From positions 25,594,558 to 25,658,557 of the forward strand of contig NC_030388.2 of assembly GCF_001625215.2 (NCBI RefSeq): a stretch of 64,000 bases of DNA, written 5' to 3'. Both the position numbers and the translations under genes were made by a program. Origin of the DNA: Daucus carota subsp. sativus. Lineage: Eukaryota > Streptophyta > Magnoliopsida > Apiales > Apiaceae. The notes under the pieces were generated by a model that did not search any database, was not told the origin of the DNA, and was given only the letters and a program-made list of their open reading frames with translations. Positions 46,621 through 59,300 of the stretch are shown here, in pieces. The stretch's first letter is position 1, and each line of letters opens with the position of its first letter.

Positions 46621-47310
46621 GCCCGTGCGAGGCACGGGCCTCTAGTCTATATTGCGTTTTAAATAATATCCATGTGTCATCGTATTATTTTGAGCATAAT
46701 TATTATGTTTTATTTTTTGACAAAATATGTGAATATGAAATGTAATATATGCAACCTAATAGCATTAATAGTAATAATAAGTATTATGTTTTAAAAAAAT
46801 TATGGATCAAAAACTACATTTGACCTGATTTTTCTATATTCAACTCGTTAGCCCGTGCGAGGCACGGGCCTCTAGTCTATATTGCGTTTTAAATAATATC
46901 CATGTGTCATCGTATTATTTTGAGCATAATTATTATGTTTTATTTTTTGACAAAATATGTGAATATGAAATGTAATATATACAACCTAATAGCATTAATA
47001 GTAATAATAAGTATTATGTTTTAAAAAAATTATGGATCAAAAACTACATTTGACCTGATTTTTCTATATTCAACTCGTAAGCCCGTGCGAGGCACGGGCT
47101 TCTAGTCTATATTGCGTTTTAAATAATATCCATGTGTCATCGTATTATTTTGAGCATAATTATTATGTTTTATTTTTTGACAAAATATGTGAATATGAAA
47201 TGTAATATATGCAACCTAATAGCATTAATAGTAATAATAAGTATTATGTTTTAAAAAAATTATGGATCAAAAACTACATTTGACCTGATTTTTCTATGTT
47301 CAACTCGTTA
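46621..47310. mobile_element. Head-to-tail array of a 230-bp Helitron-like unit
   Basis: Two complete 230-bp units (46646-46875 and 46876-47105) and a third truncated unit (47106-47310) are nearly identical. Each complete unit begins TCTATATTGCG and ends with the hairpin GCCCGTGC-GAG-GCACGGGC followed by ..CTAG. The array is preceded by one extra hairpin plus CTAG (46621-46645), and the third unit stops just before its hairpin. A 5' TC, a 3' hairpin and terminal CTRR are Helitron end signatures, and the junction CTAG|TC joins a 3' end directly to a 5' end. There is no RepHel coding sequence, so the units are non-autonomous. They could instead be an ordinary minisatellite that happens to carry a hairpin. 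Confidence 0.65.
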
Positions 47311-49465
47311 GGATACAGAGGTCACTACTATATTATCTACGTGTTCAAAATTATATATAAAATTAATACTGGAACTTTTAGATTTTAATTATAGCTCATT
47401 AAAAGTATCTGTAATTTATTGTTGAAAATTATTAAATTATTTCATCTAATATAACCATGATTTTGATGAAAACTTGATTTTGTATGTGAATTACGATATA
47501 CTAAATCATGATTAGATAAAGATGTGTGGTCCGCGTTGTTTTACATTTATTTCTTCTCTTTCGAGTGTACGTTTGTATAATGGTTAAGTGATACATGATG
47601 GGCGGATCATCAACACATTTTTTTTAGCATACGTTGCACACAGTTTGTATAAATAGAAATTAAAACATATGTTATATGTAAAAAGACTCATACCTTATTT
47701 TATTATAAAAGCATCTATCGAACTACTAACCTTATAATTGTACCCAAAAAATTCCGACACGTTTGATGTGGCTTACCCTTTTAATTTTCATATCAATTAC
47801 ATAGCACTTCAATGTCTTAGATTTTTTATTGTTAATTTAAAACTTTAGATGATTACTTTGATACAATGTTATAATATTGTCCTGTTATAAAATTTTACTC
47901 CCTCCGTCCCCCTGAGTAGTATACATTGGGGGACGGGGACGCGGCACGGACTTTAATGCTCCTGTAAAACGTAGTTGTGTAATTTATTTTTAAAAATTTC
48001 TTTTTTTGAATTAAAGTTTGAATGTTATATTTTTATTCAGAAAAAGAAAATCTCAAAAATAAGTTACAGAACTATGTTTTATAAAAGCATTGAAATGCGT
48101 GTCGAACAGTTGAAAAGAAACGTATACAATTAAATGGGACAGAGGGAGTAATTTTTTTTTATCATTAGTTGTCTGAGCTTGTTGATTAAGATTTGTAATG
48201 ATTTGTCATGTAATTGTTATAAACCAGATCTCAAAATGATTTTCTGGAATTTCAAATAACAAAAAGAGTGTAGATATGAGTTAGGTCCCATGAAATTCAT
48301 AAAAATATAAAATATTTAGTTTAATTAGTCGTGTAGTTACTTTTTATATTCGTGCAAACTCACATTTTTAAATATTTTTGATACTCGTATTTCTTTGGAA
48401 TGAGCAATGTTATATATCATGTTCAACTGTTAAAGATCATATCAGGTGTTGTTCGATATTCTCTGGATTATGGAAAAAATATTCTTGTTCTAGTCCCGTT
48501 TAATCAGATATTAGTTTTCACCGTATCGCGTTGGATTATCCGGTTCAGAATTAATTATATTTTTTTAGTTTAATTAGTAAATGATTGATTAGTTTAATTG
48601 TAGTTTGAATCCTTTTGTTTAACTGGTATGTTATATATTGATGGATGACATATTAAAATTATATTTTTAAGACTCTAATATACATAACTTATTTTTATGT
48701 GTTATTTTATTTTAACCAAGTAAAATTCATAATTCAATTCTTTTTAGCAGGTCTCATAAACGCGTTTTATATTCATTTGGTTGAATTTTGAGCAACAATA
48801 TAGAATTTCCCGAAATTTATCGTCATATCACAAGTTATAATATTTCAAATTCATATATCATCAAAATTACATTATTGAGATATATTTTCTAGTATCAAAT
48901 TTGATGTTTTTCTCACTATTCTTATATCTATAATATTTTTTTAAAAACAATTTAGTTACACGTGTAATTCTGAATTCATAAGTTTAAAATAAAAAGTAAT
49001 CTGAATAAGAATATTCTTTCAGTTGCTATATTTTATGTTCTCCAAAATATATTAATCTTTTTATAAATCACCTTTTATAATTAAAAAAAATTAATACTAC
49101 ATAGTTCATATTGAAGGTCCATCATTTTTTTTCCTTTCAAATATGCTCACCGAAACCTCAGTTTTTGTGCTTATTTATTACATACATGAATTAAAATTTA
49201 TAATATATTATTGGTACTCGTTTAAACTATTAAGTTAGATTTGAACCCACTCATTTTTATTGGAATATGAATTATATATATTTTTAGAAATCTGAATCAA
49301 GATTCGAGCCCGATTATCCAGATCCTTTTTCAATTTTAAATTTATTTACACAAATAATTAATCTATAGATATTAATCTATCATGTACACTATATATAAGA
49401 CTTCGCTGAAATAATAACTTACCTCAGTTAAATAAGATATTCAAAAGAATATAGGTAAAAGAGTT
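47311..49465. other. AT-rich intergenic DNA, one Stowaway MITE
   Basis: Apart from the element at 47898-48148, I see no gene or named repeat in this very AT-rich stretch. Confidence 0.4.
47898..48148. mobile_element. Stowaway (Tc1/mariner) MITE
   Basis: The ends CTCCCTCCGTCCC and GGGACAGAGGGAG are complementary, the classic Stowaway termini, and TA dinucleotides flank both sides. It is 251 bp and non-coding. Confidence 0.85.
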
Positions 49466-49479
49466 TTAATGTATGTAGT

Positions 49480-49690
49480 TAATGCTTTTTGAATAACAAA
49501 CTAATTGATTGTGTAGTTGAAGTGGTGTGAGTGGTGTATTTGTATTTGAGAGATCTTGGGTTCGATTCTGATGATTAACATCTTTTTTATATTTATGAAG
49601 AGGAGTTAGGTTCGGAGTTAGGCTCAGGTTCGGAGCTAGGTAATTTATTTGCTCAGGATGGAGGTTTGACACGGACCTGTTGAGCTACTA
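49480..49690 (+). mobile_element. Possible tRNA-derived SINE
   Basis: GGGTTCGATTCT at about 49558-49569 resembles an RNA polymerase III B box. A TGAAGTGGTGTGAGTGG run about 40 bp upstream sits where an A box would be. A downstream body has GGTTCGGAG repeats. There is no clear A-tail or target duplication, so this is tentative. Confidence 0.3.
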
Positions 49691-49999
49691 TATATATAAG
49701 TAGAGTAGATAAGTAGATAAGTAGATTGCCTGCATGTTTTTCTGCCTTTTGCAACCAGTTACAACTATTATGCAAATAAATATATTTTCAAATTTTTTTC
49801 CCAACGCTTCGCTTGTGATTGCATCAGGTTGTTAGTAGTTGCAGATGTAGTTGCATATGCAACCACCATATTTTTGAAAATATTTTCAGGAGTATAGTAT
49901 TTTTACAATTTATTTTAAAAAATGATAAGTTTTTTGCAAAAATTCTTTTAAACTTCGTAAATGTATAAAGAAGCCCTTTTTAATAAGATATTTGTCTTT

Positions 50000-50190
50000 G
50001 GGGCCGTTTGGACAAACTTAAAATAAGTGACTTCTTACTTAAACTAGGGAGTGAAGCAGAAATGAGAAGTAAATAAGTTAATAAAATATTTGGAAAAGAA
50101 GTAGAAACTGTGAGAGAGAAGTTAGGATTCTCAGTTTCTTAAAGATACTTTTACTTCTTTACACAAACGGGTTAAGAAAAGTAGAAGCCA
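50000..50190. mobile_element. MITE copy related to the Harbinger-type element at 51482
   Basis: It starts GGGGCCGTTTGG and shares AAGTAAATAAGTTAATAAA, TTTGGAAAAGAAG and CTTTACACAAACGGGT with the reverse strand of the 51482-51684 element. It is an older or truncated member of the same family. Confidence 0.65.
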
Positions 50191-50272
50191 GACACGGATA
50201 TGGCAAACAAACAGGCCCATTGTATTTGTATGTGTTCTTTCCACTCAATTTCTTTTTATTTTTCTGGACTAA

Positions 50273-50634
50273 GGGTCTGTTTGGGAGTGCTGTTAAAAAT
50301 TGCTGTGTGTTTAGAAAAAGTGCTGGTAAAAGAAGTGTTGTTGCAGAAATCAGATAGCTGTATGGTAATTTTTTTGATGTTTGCTTATTTTGAATTATAA
50401 TATAAAAATATAATTTTTTGATGAGGTTTGATAGTGAAATTTGTAACAGATTCTGACAAAAGCTGAAAACAGCTTTTTCCAAAAGCATGGGGGAACCTAC
50501 TTTTTCTAAAAGCAGCTTTTCAGCTAAAAGCTACTGTTCAGGAAAACTGTTTTTAGATTTATCAAACAGTTTTTCACCTGTTTTTCAGCAAAAAGCTGCT
50601 GTTGATGTCTCCAACAGCAATCCCCAACAATACC
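50273..50634. mobile_element. MITE with GTTTGGGAGTGCTGTT-type ends
   Basis: The left end GTTTGGGAGTGCTGTT pairs with the right end, which reads GTTGGGGATTGCTGTT on the other strand. The interior has AAAAGCAGCTTTT palindromes and no coding capacity. Confidence 0.55.
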
Positions 50635-51481
50635 TAAGTATGACAGCCTCAAGTGTAAAACCTAAGAAGTCAGAGATTCTTCAAAATTCAAGTTCTAAAA
50701 TGGCGGAGTTGGATTTGTGTTCTGTTTCGACATCACAATCATGGGGTCCCTGCTGGTTACCATTTTCACGTTTTATTCTCCCGTTGACGTTGGACTAAAA
50801 CAATGTGTCAGTCTCACAACCGAAGCTACATTTCAACATTTCTCTAAAAAATATACACTTTTTTCTCGCTATTACGATTTCCTTGTCACATGCCACGTCG
50901 ACTTGCTTACTATTTTCTCTAAATTGATATATTATCCTTCTGTCAAATGATGATTTCATGTTAACCACGTTTTGACTTTCAACATTGAGTCAATAACGTG
51001 AAGCAATAAATACATGGAGGTAAATTTGGATAATGTTGACGGTTTAGATATGTAACGATTAACATGAACGATCGCTAAGACATGTAGGCATTATTTGGTG
51101 GCCCGTAACTCAATTATGATTTTATAAGTTTCTCGAAACAATAGGTAAAATTAAAATGAATAGAGCCCATGAAAAATGTTAAGTAAATCAAATTGGAACT
51201 TTAGTAAATATATTTTATAAGTTTTTTTACAATTTTACTAAAATTGTGAATAAACAGTGTAACTTCATGCAACTTTTGTATGTATCAAAATATTTTGAAG
51301 AATATGATATGCTTCTTTCTATTTCATTTATTTTTCAATTAATTAATTCTCTCAATTATCTCTCCACACTCTTTTTACCCAATTCAAAATTCTTTTGTGA
51401 TAAGTGAGAAAGATGGTACGCCTTTCGTCCTTTTTTAGTTCTCAAATTAGTAAAGTACATAAAAATAACTTACCTCATTTA
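50635..51481. other. AT-rich intergenic DNA, nothing recognised
   Basis: Short open frames are present, but there is no recognisable protein or repeat family. Confidence 0.4.
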
Positions 51482-51684
51482 GGGGCTGTTTGGTTGAAAG
51501 AAGCAGAAGCTGCTTCTGTCTTCTGCTTCTCTTGACCCGTTTGTGTAAAGAAGTAGAAGCACTTTTAAAAAGCTGAGAATGCTTCTTTTCCAAACACTTT
51601 ATTAACTTATTTACTTCTCACTTCTACTCCACTTCTTTACTATAAGCAAGAAGTCACTTCTTTTAATCTAACCCAAACGGCCCC
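51482..51684. mobile_element. PIF/Harbinger (Tourist-like) MITE, TTA target duplication
   Basis: The ends GGGGCTGTTTGGTT and, on the other strand, GGGGCCGTTTGGGTT are flanked on both sides by TTA, the target site of PIF/Harbinger elements. It is 203 bp, with repeated AAGAAG and CTTCTT blocks inside. Relatives lie at 50000-50190 and, more decayed, at about 53430-53640. Confidence 0.75.
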
Positions 51685-53673
51685 TTAATTTTTCTTGATA
51701 TGTATTTTTTTCAAATGTAACAACCAAAAATAAACAAAGAGAAAGAGACTATGACGTAAGGACAGATAAAACTGAGTGCAGAGTGGATGCACACTGAAAT
51801 CGCAGCAAAACAAACCCTCAACAGTGACTTCGCACAGATCACGGATCCTAAGAGGTGTTGCATGTTGGGTGTTACTGTTCATGAGACTTAAATTAGGGTA
51901 TTACGAGTGCTGTTATTTTGTGTTAATTGAATTTGTGATAGGTACATAAAAATGGGTGATTTACGAATGAAATGAAATTTGTGTTAATTTTCTTGACAGA
52001 GAGAAAGATAGAGGTGTCTATGAACAAAGGATGGATAGATAGAAGTAGAGACGATATAGAGTTGGTCGGAAGTGATGGAGATACAAATTTTATTACTTCT
52101 TCTAGTTGATTTTCTGATTTGTTTTTAGTTGATTTTGTAATATTAATATTGATCTTGCGGGATTGCGATCTATTCACTAATTACAACCTACTGCACAATT
52201 AAATGTGATATTTTTAACAAATTTTTTCAAAAATACATTTGTTGTTGCGTATAGAGTTGCTAGCAGTTGCAAATATGATTGCAAATACAACCAATATATT
52301 TTTGTTATAAAATTTCAAAAAATAATTTTTTTTTGCAAATTTTATTTTAAAGATTGTACTTTTGCAAATATATTTTAAAAATTATATTATTTTTGTAACA
52401 AATTTCTAGATTTGGATTTTGTAAAAAAACCCAATTAAAAACTTACCGCTTTCTGTCTGAAGATCGCTTTGGAGAAAAACTTTAAGTAAACTTTAAATTT
52501 TCATTTCCAAATTCGAGTCAAACAAGTAGCTCAAATAATTACCCAAATAATCCAGAAGAGTGAATCAATCAACTAATCATGACTTTTCAATATGCAATAA
52601 CAAATTAACGCCGCAGCCCGCAGGAATGCATGCTCGAAGAAATTTCAATATGCTGTATAACATCACTGCACACAACTCCACAATTCCACAAGTAACTCAT
52701 ATAGTAACCAATTCAAGGCTCAATAATTCAAGATGAAGACATTAAATACACTCAACTTAAGCAATTTTAGATATAAAAAGTAAATTGGAGTATAATGACA
52801 ACGATTAGTCAATGATTTGTATATCTTTATTGTGATCTCATTTGACAGATTGCTTGATTTATTGAATGTACTAAATAATTTTAATTGATGGCGTGGTGGT
52901 CATGATAATAATTCCCTGTTTCAGGGAAGTATTACTTTTCCTACACAAAATTTAAAAGTAATATTTATTTATTATACTTCTCAAATTGTTTTCAAATACT
53001 AGTGATACTAGTGATTTTTTCTTCAGCTAATATCAATAGGACAATGCTAGACGGATTAAATAAAAGTGAGAACCGTGAAATTTTTAAATAGATTTGTTCA
53101 AAGATATCAGTCAATCAAGCCGTGACTTGCCCTGAAAATATATCACAAATATTTGAAAATCGTAATTTTATTTTGACATAGTGATCAGTGTAGGTTTTTT
53201 TTTAAGGAAGTCTTACATATGATGTTCGAAGTAATATTACACTTTTGAGATTCTCGTAGTTGCACCAACTTGAGGGCTGTAGCGATTAGAGTTGAATGCT
53301 TAATTGCCGAGAAACCAACTTCCTATCAGAAATCAGAAAGAGAAGGAATTGAGTAGTTATTCACATGAGTCCAGTGCTAAATCAGACAAGTGTACGAACT
53401 TTAGTACACTCGAGTCAGAAGCGGAAGGTAAGGCGGTTTGGGTAAACTTAGAAAAAATATTTTTTCGTTAAAATAAAAAAATGAATTAAAAGTGAGTATA
53501 AGTGAAAAATAAATTAAGATTTATAAGTGATTAAAATGTTTGGGAAAAAAGTAGAAGTCCTCACAAAAAAATCTAGCATTCTCAGCTTATTAAGAAAGAA
53601 GTATGCTAGATGCACAAAATTGGATAAAAAACATTCACATATGTGTTAACTTTTCATTGGAATGGACCCCTGT
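51685..53673. other. AT-rich intergenic DNA with a decayed MITE
   Basis: A degraded relative of the 51482 element is visible at about 53430-53640 (GCGGTTTGGGTAAACTTAG start, AGCATTCTCAGCTT inside). No gene was seen. Confidence 0.4.
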
Positions 53674-53806
53674 CACTACAAGAAAAACAGCTATCAGCGA
53701 TTAAAAGTATCAGCGACCGATAATCCGTCGCTATTGTTTCCAAACAGCGACAGACTTTAGCGACCGAGGTGGGACTTGATCGCTAAAAGCAGTTTTTCTT
53801 GTAGTG
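53674..53806. mobile_element. Very short CACTA element with TGT target duplication
   Basis: It opens CACTACAAGAAAAA and closes with TTTTTCTTGTAGTG, the canonical CACTA termini, and is flanked by TGT at 53671-53673 and 53807-53809. The 133-bp interior contains GCGACCGA and TCGCT(A) subterminal repeats in both orientations, so little exists beyond end and subterminal sequence. Confidence 0.88.
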
Positions 53807-54529
53807 TGTATATGCATTTATAATAGCACCCATTAAAATTTTCCACCTCAGTTGCCACCTCATTTTGTACAAATTTCTATACCTAATTCTGTGCATGTAG
53901 CACTACTCAGAAAGGAAAGTAGAAGCTAACTTTGAAAAAAAAGCTGGAAATAGTGGTAGCCAAACATGCACGTTATAATGAGTGGAACGAGTATAATTTG
54001 ATTGTTTGGTATGACATTGTAGAATAAATATAAAATATTAGATTATTTTATATTTTTGATAAATAATTAAGACTACATAGTTATTAAACATATTCATCAT
54101 ATAAATTTTTAAATCTAAGATATAATTTATGTTTTCAATGTTCTAATTTGTAATTTCAATGCTCTAGGAACGACATAAGGTGGTGTACGTCAAAAGAAAT
54201 GAAGCAGATTACTTTAGAAAAATGAACATACAAAATGATATTAAGTGGTGAAACAATATTAACATCACGGATATCATTACCTAAATGTTAGGTATCTAAA
54301 ATATATTCCCAAATATTTATTTCGCAAATTTAATTGGCAATTTATGATTGATAATTTATGATTGGTTGGACTTACACCGATAATAATGAAACTCACGTAT
54401 GCACATGAACCACATAATTAAAGCTAGTCTTTTGTCTGTCACATCATTTGAAAAAAGTTTTGAAAATATAATTTAGATATGTAACATTACTAAGTAAATG
54501 CATGGTCAATAAATTTATGTTAATCAACA
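53807..54529. other. AT-rich intergenic DNA, nothing recognised
   Basis: No coding run, terminal repeats or simple-sequence tract of note was found. Confidence 0.35.
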
Positions 54530-55006
54530 CGAAATATATATAATGCCTTATTTTGGTGAATATGTACCTTGAGATCTTTGAATAGGAAATGAGATTCCAG
54601 CAAAGGAAAGTTCAGTTCAAGACATATTAGGCCTAGTGAAAGTATCGACTATCGAGACTGGGACCTCTTACCTTATAAGTTAGCATAACTTCAAGATCTT
54701 CTTAGATCGGTATGCTAAGAAGCTAATGTTATGACCCATATGCAAGGCCCAATAGTAGTCCCTCTCCACCTCCAATGCAATTTCATGATAACTTTTTAAC
54801 ATTGCCTTCTTATGCTCTCCTTTTACATCTAAACTCTGCTTATTGGCACATAAAATTAATACAAGAAGGGTGGGAATTAAAAATATATTATAAGAGCTTA
54901 TCTTCTGTCGTCTCAAGTCTCACCCAAGAATTTTTTCGTAGAAAAGATATTCATTTATAAGGCTATAAGTCATACTTGTCAAAAAAAAAAAAACTTTAAT
55001 CAACAC
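54530..55006 (+). mobile_element. Short poly(A)-tailed retroposon with 11-bp TSD
   Basis: TTAATCAACAC occurs at 54530-54540 and again at 54996-55006, just after an A-tract preceded by CATACTTGTC. The ~450-bp body is non-coding in its 5' half. On the minus strand a 78-codon frame lies at 54680-54916; it resembles no family I can name. The TTGTC-A(n) end is shared with the 18701-19881 retroposon, which suggests mobilisation by the same machinery. Confidence 0.5.
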
Positions 55007-55294
55007 TAGTTTTATGTGATGCATGATTGGTTTATATTATTTACTTTTTATATATTTTTAATATTTAATTTCATTTAGAAGATAAAATTTTGCTAGAATA
55101 ATATTAATTTTCTAATTGATATATACTTTAAAATAGTTAATAGAGATGTTTAAATTAGTACATTTTTGTTACACATTTTAAATAAGTTTCAAATAATTAA
55201 GTCCGTCAAAAAACTAAGAAATAGATTTGAGAAATATGTGTTTAGTAAAGATGTTTAAATATATTTTAGTTATACAAACAACCTTTTTTAAAAC

Positions 55295-56272
55295 TGTTAG
55301 AAAATGGAAAAGTTTGAGTCATATTTTATATATGTTCTTGATGTAATTTCCAGAAACTAATAGTTGGAGGTTGTTCCTTGCTATGAGGACTTAAACTTTC
55401 GTACTTGGATCTAAGATATTTTCTTAGTGGAAATCCATAAATATATTGAGACAAAGTTGCTCAGTTGAAATGGGTTATGTGGATTTAGTCCCACATTGAT
55501 TTTGTAAAAGGATATTATGGAGTTTATATAGCATCTTGTATAAGTGTGTTTACAACTACTAATACAAGTGGAATGCTTGTGTGGCCTAGTGCTAGTAAAA
55601 ACTTCTATATCTTTTTCACGTTTATTTATATATAGATTATTTTATTATTAATATTAAATATATTGAGTCGAGATTATTTTAAATAATCAGACTCTGAATA
55701 TATTATAAAATATTAATATTAAGTAATTTGAACAATATAAATAATGAACAAAACCTGTTTTGTTTTGTTTTTACTATTTTGTGACTTGATCCCACATCGA
55801 GTAAAATAGTAAGAGAGCAACTAATTGTCCCTATATAAAGAGAAGGACACTTGAGATTTTTTTTTAAGGGAGAATTCTCTAAGTGCCTATCTTGCAAACG
55901 TGAATTAGTTGCAAAGATTTTTTGGGCAAATTGAGAATTTTCTAAGTAGGATCTCTAAGTGCATATCTTGCAAACGTATATGAGTTGCATAGATTTTTGG
56001 GGCGAATTGAGGTGCTAGTCGTTGTTGATCGTTTCCGTGTCTGTGAGCGGTTCGGTCTGTGCTGTTTTATCCTGGGAGCGATATTGAGACACCCATCACA
56101 GCGGAGTGGGGGTAATAATCACTTCAAGATTGTTGGAAAAAAAAATAACAGTGAATATCACAGCAACAATGTGTAGAGCAGTTATATTATATAAGCAAGA
56201 ACAGGCAAACAAAATCACAACTATATAGCATGCACGAAGATCATATACACAATTAATCAGCGATTTGCAACA
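55295..56272 (+). repeat. 5' LTR, with inverted terminal segment
   Basis: It matches the 3' LTR from TGTTAG through about 56130. From 56131 to 56263 it matches the last 132 bp of the 3' LTR but on the opposite strand. The flipped block is flanked by perfect 20-bp inverted arms, TAATCACTTCAAGATTGTTG at 56116-56135 and its complement at 56268-56287. A promoter TATATAAA is at 55832-55839. An internal diverged duplication around CTAAGTGC..CTTGCAAACGT lies at about 55877-55990. No typical initiator-Met primer-binding site follows. Confidence 0.85.
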
Positions 56273-56312
56273 ATCTTGAAGTGATTAGTTGTTATATTGC
56301 GTAGTAAGCAAG

Positions 56313-59300
56313 ATGGTTAACGAAATTGGTGATTCGGTTGTTGGTACCACTGGTTCTGGGTCTGGTGTTACTAGTAACATCGACTGGACTACGTATCGTT
56401 TCCCACAGCCTATCGATTTTCGGGTACTCCCGATAAATTTGGTGGGGGAGTTTCTTTTTCTCGCTGGCAGAAAAAGATGAAACTGTGGCTTACGGTTAAG
56501 GGTCTGTGGCCGGTGTTACAGTATGAGAAACCAGTTGTGGTACAGGAAAAGGCTGAAACCCTTAAGGCCTATGCTATGTGGGAGGAAAAGGATGGGGTGG
56601 CTAGGGCTGCTATACTAGCAGCCTTAACGAACACTCTGTTCGATGTTTACTCATCTGACTCCTACACTGCTAAGACCTTGTGGGAGAAGCTTGATCAGAC
56701 ACACAATACTGACTCGCAAGGGTTGGAAAAGTATTCTGTGGCTAAGTTCCTGGACTTCAAACTGGTGGATACAAAATCCATGACTGAGCAGGTGCATGAG
56801 TTTGAGACGTTGGTGCATGCTTTGAAGGAGTCCGGAATGGACCTTCCTGAAAAGTTTTTGGTTATGTCTGTGATTGAAAAACTCCCTAAGTCTTGGGAAG
56901 AGTTTGCACTCTCCCTGAATAGGCAGAAGGGAGAGATCACTTGGACTAACCTGATGCTGGACATCTATGTGCAGGAGCAGCACAAGTCCAAACAGGGACA
57001 TGTGATGCCAACTGAATCTGGTAGCTCGAAGGTCAATGTAGTGACTGTGGGACAGAAAAGAAAGTCTGTCGCTAAGAAGGTGAACACTAAGCCCAAAACT
57101 GACAAGGGCAAGGCTAAGAAATCAAAGGCCAACAAACCATGTTGGTCTTGTGGACAGGTTGGTCATTGGAGTAAGGACTATCCTGTAAAGAAAGCAAAGA
57201 AAGCTGAGGTGGTAGCACAAGCAAATACTGTGCTTGGAACCACTGATGGGCCTGTGCTTAACATGGTTGTTGGTGAGGCTGTTGTCTCTGAAACCAATGA
57301 CGGGTATGTTAAGTACAACCCTGAACTATTTTCCACTTATATGTCTAATGAGTGGTTGATTGATACGGGAGCTAATGTGCACATTTGTGCTGATATTACT
57401 CTGTTTGTATCTTATCAACAGGCTCATGGGATGACAGTGACGATGGGGAATGCTAGTGCGGCTCAAGTTCGTGGAATAGGAAACGTGGACCTGAAGTTTG
57501 CTTCAGGGCGTGTTCTATCCCTTACTAGAGTGCATCATGTTCCCGAGATTCGAAGAAATATTATTAGTGGAAGTTGTTTGGTTAAAAATGGCTTTGAACT
57601 TTCTTTAAAGTGTAATAAAGTAGTTATTACTCAGACTGGTGTGTTTTTTGGCAAGGGCTACTTGTCAGATGGCTTGTTTTTAATAAATGTGGAGCCTGTT
57701 TTAGGCGGTTTTATTAATGATATTGCTTCTCCTTCTATTAATAATATTGAATCATCCGATTTGTGGCACTCTAGGCTTGGTCATTTAAATTTTGGTGCTC
57801 TAAAGAATATGATGAACTTAGAGTTGATTCCAAAGCATGCCATTGATAAGAAAACTAAATGTCAAGTATGTGTGACAGCTAAACTAACAAGGAAACCTTT
57901 TCATAGTGTGGTTAGGGATTCTGACTTGTTAGATTTAGTGCACTCGGACATATGTGAATTTGGTGGTGTGTTGACTAAGGAACACTGTAGATATTTCATT
58001 ACCTTTATAGATGATTGTAGTAGATATTGTTATGTTTATTTGCTTAAACATAAAGATGAAGCACTTGAAAAATTCATTAGATTTAAAACTGAAGTTGAAA
58101 CACAAACTGGTAAAGTGCTTAAACGTTTGAGATCTGATAGAGGTGGTGAATATACGGGAAACACCTTTCATGAATTTTGCAAGAGCAATGGTATAATTCA
58201 TGAGGTGACTCCACCATATACACCTGAGTCTAATGGGGTGGCAGAACGAAAGAACAGAACTTTTAAAGATATGATTAACAGTATGTTGATTAATTCGGGG
58301 TTGCCTAAGTACATGTGGGGGGAGGCTCTGAATACGGCTTGCCATATTCTGAATAGAGTCCCTCTGAAACATATGGACAAGACACCTTACGAATTATGGA
58401 AAGGCAGGAAAACTAGTCTAAAGTATCTTCGTGTGTGGGGGTGCCTTGCTAAGGTACTTGTCCCTGAACAGAAGTGAAAGAAACTAGGGCCGAAAACTGT
58501 TGATTGTATCTTTCTGGGCTATCTCGAAACCACTACAGCTATGAGATTTTTAGTATTAAAATCTGACATAGATGGTATAGTGGCAAACTCGATAGTTGAG
58601 TTTCGTGATGCAACATTCTTTGAGGATGTGTTCCCTATGAAGACTGGTATACCTCATAGTTCTTCTAGTGATGATCCTACTCACACATCTACTTCTATTC
58701 CCAATCATGTAGAAAAGATGACAAATGTGGGGGCAGATCCTGCTAGTAGCTCTACTCCTAATGAAGTAGAGGAACCTAGAAGGAGTAAGCGTGCAAAGGT
58801 AGTTAAGGATTTTGGAAGTGATTTTGTCACTTACAATGTCTAGGACGAACCTTTAACTTTTCGACAAGCTATGGATTCTTCGGAGTCTAGGCATTGGAAA
58901 GGCGCTGTGAAGAGTGAAATTGACTCTATTGTTTCTCACGGAACATGGGAGTTGGTTGACCTCCCTCTTGGGTGTACTACTATAGGATGTAAGTGGCTCT
59001 TTAAAAGGAAGATGAAACCAGATGGCTCAATAGATAAGTATAAGGCTAGATTGGTAGCTAAGGGTTTTAAGCAAAGAGAAGGTATTGACTACTTTGATAC
59101 ATACTCTCCTGTTGCAAGATTGACAACAATCCGAATGCTTGTCGCATTGGCTTCCGTACATGGTCTTATCATCCATCAAATGGATGTAAAGACAGCTTTT
59201 CTTCATGGTGATCTTGAAGAAGAGATTTATATGGATTAGCCTGAGGGATTTGTTGCATCTTGCAATGAGAGGAAAGTATGTAAGTTAGTCAAGTCTATCG

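Noticed and set aside
46621-47310. CRISPR-like array of 230-bp repeats
   Set aside because: The repeats are contiguous without spacers, this is a plant genome, and there are no cas genes; Helitron-like end structure explains it better.
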